From Sulfurimonas sp. (GTDB taxonomy: Bacteria; Campylobacterota; Campylobacteria; Campylobacterales; Sulfurimonadaceae): a DNA stretch of 9,183 bases. Where the stretch lies: the NCBI GenBank assembly GCA_003978475.1, contig QNZR01000007.1, forward strand, positions 1 to 9,183. The letters run 5' to 3'. The position numbers and the translations under genes are program-made. Each line of letters begins with the position of its first letter. The stretch's first letter is position 1. Of this stretch, positions 6,942 through 9,183 are shown one piece after another. The notes beneath the pieces are model-generated. The model did no database searches. It had not been told where the DNA came from and saw only the letters and a list, made by a program, of their open reading frames with translations.

Positions 6942-6970
6942 TTTGGATATGATACCGATATTAATATAAT
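6942..6970 (+). promoter_or_regulatory. Candidate promoter for the cytochrome c gene
   Basis: A perfect TATAAT lies at 6965-6970, 19 bases before the GTG start. A poor -35 candidate (TTTGGA, 6942-6947) sits 17 bases upstream. Transcription would begin near 6977 and leave a very short leader. A direct repeat TTGGATA (6943-6949 and 6973-6979, 30 bases apart) flanks the -10, and the palindrome ATATTAATAT (6958-6967) overlaps it. Either could be an operator, or chance in AT-rich DNA. Confidence 0.5.
6963..6968 (-). promoter_or_regulatory. Candidate -10 box for the folD-pepA operon
   Basis: Minus-strand TATATT, five of six matches to TATAAT, about 41 bases before the folD ATG. No -35 match is visible, which is common for the main sigma factor in Campylobacterota. 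It lies on the same bases as the plus-strand -10 box. Other AT-rich hexamers nearby, such as TATCAT at 6949-6954, are possible instead. Confidence 0.35.
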
Positions 6971-6989
6971 GATTGGATAAAGAACTGCC

Positions 6990-7358
6990 GTGCCATATCT
7001 GTTTTTACTACTCTTTCCTCTGTTTTTAAGTGCAGAGAGCTCCTTTATTACGCAAGAGGAGTACTCAACGCAGCTCTATCGTTCGCCGCGGGGTATTGGA
7101 TGCCATCTGTGTCACGGCGAAAAGGGTGAGGGCAAAATTATTGCCAAATACAAGCACAAAAACCGTCTTAAAAATTTTAGCGGACCCGCAATCAATACCC
7201 TCTCGTATGAAAGATTTTATGAGGCATTGACGCAGCGTCAGCGCGGTATGCCGCGTTATTTTCTTATTGAAGACGAGATCAGGGCCCTTTATTATTATCT
7301 GGAGCAGAAGAACCGACCTAAAAAAAAGAAAAAGAGAACCAGACATGCCAACAGGTAA
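6990..7358 (+). CDS. Small periplasmic monohaem cytochrome c with lysine-rich tail
   Basis: The 122-residue precursor has a short hydrophobic signal sequence (about 3-14), with likely cleavage near L-S-A/E-S at 15-16. One covalent haem site, C-H-L-C-H, is at 38-42, followed by the G-E-K-G-E-G segment common in class I cytochromes. M87 in G-M-P-R-Y is the likely sixth haem ligand. After the last helix the protein ends in a strongly basic tail with five consecutive lysines (111-115), which is unusual and might bind an acidic partner or the membrane. The start is GTG, as an upstream ATG runs into a stop after three codons. The Shine-Dalgarno sequence is weak. The electron partner is unknown. It would be matured in the periplasm by a cytochrome c system not in the window. 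The next gene begins 16 bases later, so co-transcription is likely. Confidence 0.88.
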   Translation: MPYLFLLLFPLFLSAESSFITQEEYSTQLYRSPRGIGCHLCHGEKGEGKIIAKYKHKNRLKNFSGPAINTLSYERFYEALTQRQRGMPRYFLIEDEIRALYYYLEQKNRPKKKKKRTRHANR

Positions 7359-7361
7359 CCT

Positions 7362-7366
7362 GAGGG
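7362..7366 (+). promoter_or_regulatory. Ribosome binding site deciding the CitE-like start
   Basis: GAGGG, 8 bases before the ATG at 7375. The earlier ATG at 7345 and the further upstream 7267 have no comparable site and overlap the cytochrome gene. Confidence 0.6.
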
Positions 7367-7374
7367 CACCGGAA

Positions 7375-8265
7375 ATGCCATTGACATGTGACCATCTTGC
7401 GACATCACTCATTCCCAGGGAGCGGACGTTGAATCGCATGCGTCACTACCGCTCGGTGCTAATGCTTTCGGCACATAACCGCAAACACCTGAGTAAAATT
7501 CCGGATCTTGAAGCCGACTCGGTGATGCTCAATCTTGAAGACGGCGTGGATGTATCACTGAAACCTCTGGCATTGCAACAGTGTGCGTGGACACTCTCAC
7601 AGCTTCCGCAATGCTCAAAAAAACTGGTAGTTCGGGTCAATCCCTTAGATCAGGGCGGTGACGAGGAGATACGCTATCTTAATGCATTTGGTCCCGATGC
7701 CATTCGCATTCCCAAAGTCCGTACCCTTGCAGATGTCAATCGTGCGGCAGCGCTCATAGACGAACCCATAGAACTGCACCTCTCCATTGAGACCAAAGAG
7801 GCGTGGCTGGCACTCTCAGAGCTGGGCGCACATCGGCGTGTCACGGCATGTTATTTGGGCATACTCGATCTTTTTGCCGACATGCAGTTGCCCCAGGAGC
7901 TGATTGAGCCGCACAATCCGACACTACAGATGATTCTGTCGCATTTTTTGGTGACATGCAAGTGCGTTGAAGCCGAGCCGGTATCATTTGTCTTTCAGGA
8001 GTATCATAATGAAGATGCTTTTAAAGAGTGGCTGACTCTGGAGAAGCGTATGGGGTTTCGCTCCAAAGGGTGTTTGTCGCCTTCACAGGTTGCTTTGGTG
8101 AATTCCGCATTTGCTGAAGATACGGCAGCACGGCGTCGCGCCCAAAAAATTGTGAGGCTTTTTGAAGCGCAACGCTCTAGAGGTGTGAGCGGTTTTAGCG
8201 ATGACGAATTGGGTTTTATTGATGAACCTGTTTATAAAGGAGCGCTGGCACTGCTTCAGACTTAA
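7375..8265 (+). CDS. CitE-like protein, HpcH/HpaI aldolase / citrate lyase beta family
   Basis: This is a TIM-barrel lyase-family protein of 296 aa from the chosen ATG. An ATG at 7438 (M22), just before M-R-H-Y-R-S-V-L, is another possible start, because family members often begin close to that strand. Motifs fit the family: R-S-V-L near the N-terminus, A-D-S-V-M-L-N-L-E-D-G-V (E55-D56), V-V-R-V-N with R87, I-P-K-V (113-116), E139 in the I-E-T strand and D165 in G-I-L-D-L. E139 and D165 match the magnesium ligands of CitE-type enzymes. G-C-L-S-P-S-Q-V at 232-239 replaces the usual G-K-x-x-I-H-P-x-Q. Relatives cleave citryl-, malyl- or citramalyl-CoA. No citrate lyase alpha or acyl-carrier subunit lies nearby, so the substrate is unknown. 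The asparagine in N-L-E-D replaces the more common D-L-E-D. Confidence 0.85.
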   Translation: MPLTCDHLATSLIPRERTLNRMRHYRSVLMLSAHNRKHLSKIPDLEADSVMLNLEDGVDVSLKPLALQQCAWTLSQLPQCSKKLVVRVNPLDQGGDEEIRYLNAFGPDAIRIPKVRTLADVNRAAALIDEPIELHLSIETKEAWLALSELGAHRRVTACYLGILDLFADMQLPQELIEPHNPTLQMILSHFLVTCKCVEAEPVSFVFQEYHNEDAFKEWLTLEKRMGFRSKGCLSPSQVALVNSAFAEDTAARRRAQKIVRLFEAQRSRGVSGFSDDELGFIDEPVYKGALALLQT

Positions 8266-8287
8266 GGGAGTTTAAGCATCTTTTCTC

Positions 8288-8293
8288 TACTAT
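8288..8293 (+). promoter_or_regulatory. Candidate -10 box just upstream of mltA
   Basis: TACTAT (overlapping TATACA at 8291-8296) ends 7 bases before the mltA ATG. If used, the transcript would begin at or next to the start codon. No Shine-Dalgarno sequence is visible; the nearest purine run, GGGAG at 8266-8270, is 30 bases away. Confidence 0.3.
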
Positions 8294-8300
8294 ACACCCC

Positions 8301-9113
8301 ATGAAAGCAATCCTTTTACCCATTCTTGTACTGGCGGTCTTTTTTGGATGCGCACCCAAGCCCGTTGCACTGCTGAAGGAGTATCCCAACACGTTGATGC
8401 TTCCCGCATCTTTAGAAATGCTTGAGGGGCTAGCAGAAGAAAATTATGATGAGCTGTTTGAACAGTTTCGCCATAATTGTCGCAGTTCACGTGCTAAAAA
8501 ACTCTATCCGGCAACCTGCCGGCTTTCCGAAGCCAACTTGAGTCATACCGCAGAGTTTTTTCAGAACCATTTTACGCTTTACCAGATTGTGCCCACAGCT
8601 GAAAAACCGATTTTAACCGGCTATTATGAACCGCTTTTGTATGGAAGCCTGCAGCAAAGTGAGCGTTTTAAGTATCCGCTCTATGCCCGTCCCGATGACA
8701 TGTTGCAGATTGATCTTGCCGCACTCTTTCCCGAGTTGAAAAACAAGCGGGTTCGCGGTCGTCTTGTCGGCAACAAGGTGGTGCCGTATTTTTCACGAAA
8801 AGCCATTAACCAGAGCGACCTTAATGCCAGCGTTATCTGTTATGTCGAGAGTAAAATTGAGCGTTTTTTTCTGGAAGTTCAGGGTTCGGGTCGGGTAAGA
8901 CTTGATTGCGGCGACGATATTTTTGTCGGCTATGCCGACCAAAACGGACACCCGTACCGCTCTATTGGAAAAGAGCTGATTAACCGAGGTATACTAGATC
9001 GGAAGGAGGTGTCTTTGCAGAGTATTAAGGCATATCTGCTTGAGCATCCCGATGATGTCGAGAATGTTCTTTATGCCAATCCGAGTGCCGTATTTTTCAC
9101 GAAAAGCCATTAA
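8301..9113 (+). CDS. mltA: Membrane-bound lytic murein transglycosylase A, 3' end lost or misassembled
   Basis: MltA is an outer-membrane lipoprotein that cuts peptidoglycan glycan strands to 1,6-anhydromuramyl products. The N-terminus has a signal segment ending in F-F-G-C with C17 as the likely lipidated cysteine; phenylalanines before G-C are not canonical but are tolerable. Family motifs are L-T-G-Y-Y-E-P (105-111), R-G-R-L-V (152-156), V-P-Y-F-S-R (160-165), V-Q-G-S-G (193-197), G-Y-A-D-Q-N-G-H-P-Y-R-S-I-G (210-223) and N-P-S-A-V-F-F (260-266). Full-length members continue into a segment rich in L-T-P and R-S-x-A-V-D that holds the catalytic aspartate (D308 in the E. coli numbering). Here the frame stops after T-K-S-H, four residues past V-F-F, exactly where the sequence becomes a copy of 8781-8879. 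I treat the gene as genuine with an unreliable 3' end, not as a proven pseudogene. It lies 35 bases after the CitE-like gene. Confidence 0.85.
   Translation: MKAILLPILVLAVFFGCAPKPVALLKEYPNTLMLPASLEMLEGLAEENYDELFEQFRHNCRSSRAKKLYPATCRLSEANLSHTAEFFQNHFTLYQIVPTAEKPILTGYYEPLLYGSLQQSERFKYPLYARPDDMLQIDLAALFPELKNKRVRGRLVGNKVVPYFSRKAINQSDLNASVICYVESKIERFFLEVQGSGRVRLDCGDDIFVGYADQNGHPYRSIGKELINRGILDRKEVSLQSIKAYLLEHPDDVENVLYANPSAVFFTKSH
8781..8879 (+). repeat. 99-bp exact direct repeat, copy 1 (within mltA)
   Basis: This is the in-frame copy. It encodes part of the conserved MltA core, beginning V-P-Y-F-S-R-K-A, so it is the original. The base before it (8780, G) differs from the base before copy 2 (9084, A), which fixes the left boundary. 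Confidence 0.97.
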
Positions 9114-9183
9114 CCAGAGCGACCTTAATGCCAGCGTTATCTGTTATGTCGAGAGTAAAATTGAGCGTTTTTTTCTGGAAGTT
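9085..9183 (+). repeat. 99-bp exact direct repeat, copy 2 (runs to the last base)
   Basis: It is identical to 8781-8879 over all 99 bases, offset by 304 bases, and ends with the window. Because 304 is not a multiple of three, the copy is read in another frame and quickly stops mltA. It is most likely an assembly fold-back. The first ~15-20 bases may be genuine mltA sequence that happens to match, since they still encode the expected A-V-F-F. Confidence 0.97.

Noticed and set aside
7267..7374. N-terminal extension of the CitE-like protein to 7267
   Set aside because: It would overlap the cytochrome gene by about 90 bases, adds a basic sequence unlike the family, and a better ribosome binding site precedes the ATG at 7375.
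7065..7439. A 124-codon minus-strand frame over the cytochrome c gene
   Set aside because: It is antisense to the haem-binding sequence and signal peptide of a convincing cytochrome gene.
8261..8284. Possible terminator after the CitE-like gene (CTTAA...TTAAG then TTTT)
   Set aside because: The stem is only about five AT-rich pairs and the T-run is not directly after it, so it is too weak to call.
1..9183. CRISPR arrays, tRNA or rRNA genes, insertion sequences, toxin-antitoxin pairs
   Set aside because: I saw no regularly spaced repeats, no tRNA-like cloverleaf, no transposase and no spare intergenic room. The only sizeable repeat is the terminal 99-base copy.

Overview
The window reads as a fragment of a Campylobacterota (former Epsilonproteobacteria) genome. 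It is probably from a free-living, respiring relative of Sulfurimonas, Sulfurovum or Sulfuricurvum, but the genus cannot be fixed from sequence alone. Three things point there. The minus-strand run folD-lepB-M50 protease-rpiB-small coiled-coil protein-apt-...-pepA follows the gene order I recall from Helicobacter pylori HP0577 down to HP0570. The proteins resemble that phylum. A small periplasmic cytochrome c lies next door. Coding density is very high, and no stretch over 300 bases lacks a gene.

Layout. Bases 1-562 (+) hold the C-terminal part of a WYL-domain regulator whose N-terminus lies outside the window. It meets pepA tail to tail, with the two stop codons overlapping inside TTAA. From 559 to 6921 (-) there is an eight-gene, tightly packed operon, in transcription order: folD, lepB (TTG start directly after the folD stop), an M50 site-2-type protease (overlapping lepB), rpiB, a TM plus coiled-coil small protein, apt, trpB (TAATG overlap with apt) and pepA. 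A 68-base divergent intergenic region (6922-6989) carries the likely promoters. From 6990 rightward (+) lie a monohaem cytochrome c with a GTG start, a CitE-like (HpcH/HpaI) lyase-family protein, and the 5' part of an MltA lytic transglycosylase lipoprotein gene.

Function. The long operon groups housekeeping steps: one-carbon folate metabolism (FolD), protein export (LepB), membrane proteolysis (M50), pentose phosphate interconversion (RpiB), adenine salvage with PRPP (Apt), the last step of tryptophan synthesis (TrpB) and peptide turnover (PepA). RpiB and Apt are metabolically adjacent, because ribose-5-phosphate is the PRPP precursor. The rest looks like co-transcription rather than one pathway. 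The plus-strand genes are envelope and metabolic genes with no evident joint pathway.

The strongest anomaly is at the right edge. The last 99 bases (9085-9183) are an exact copy of 8781-8879 inside mltA. They put mltA out of frame and remove its catalytic C-terminus. An exact repeat that runs to the final base is most simply an assembly fold-back at a contig end, so the mltA 3' end should not be trusted. I found no convincing new defence, mobile or RNA system; most of the window is well-known housekeeping. The points worth checking are the orphan trpB in the conserved operon, the in-frame folD-stop/lepB-TTG junction, the lower GC of the WYL gene, and the possible leaderless start of mltA.
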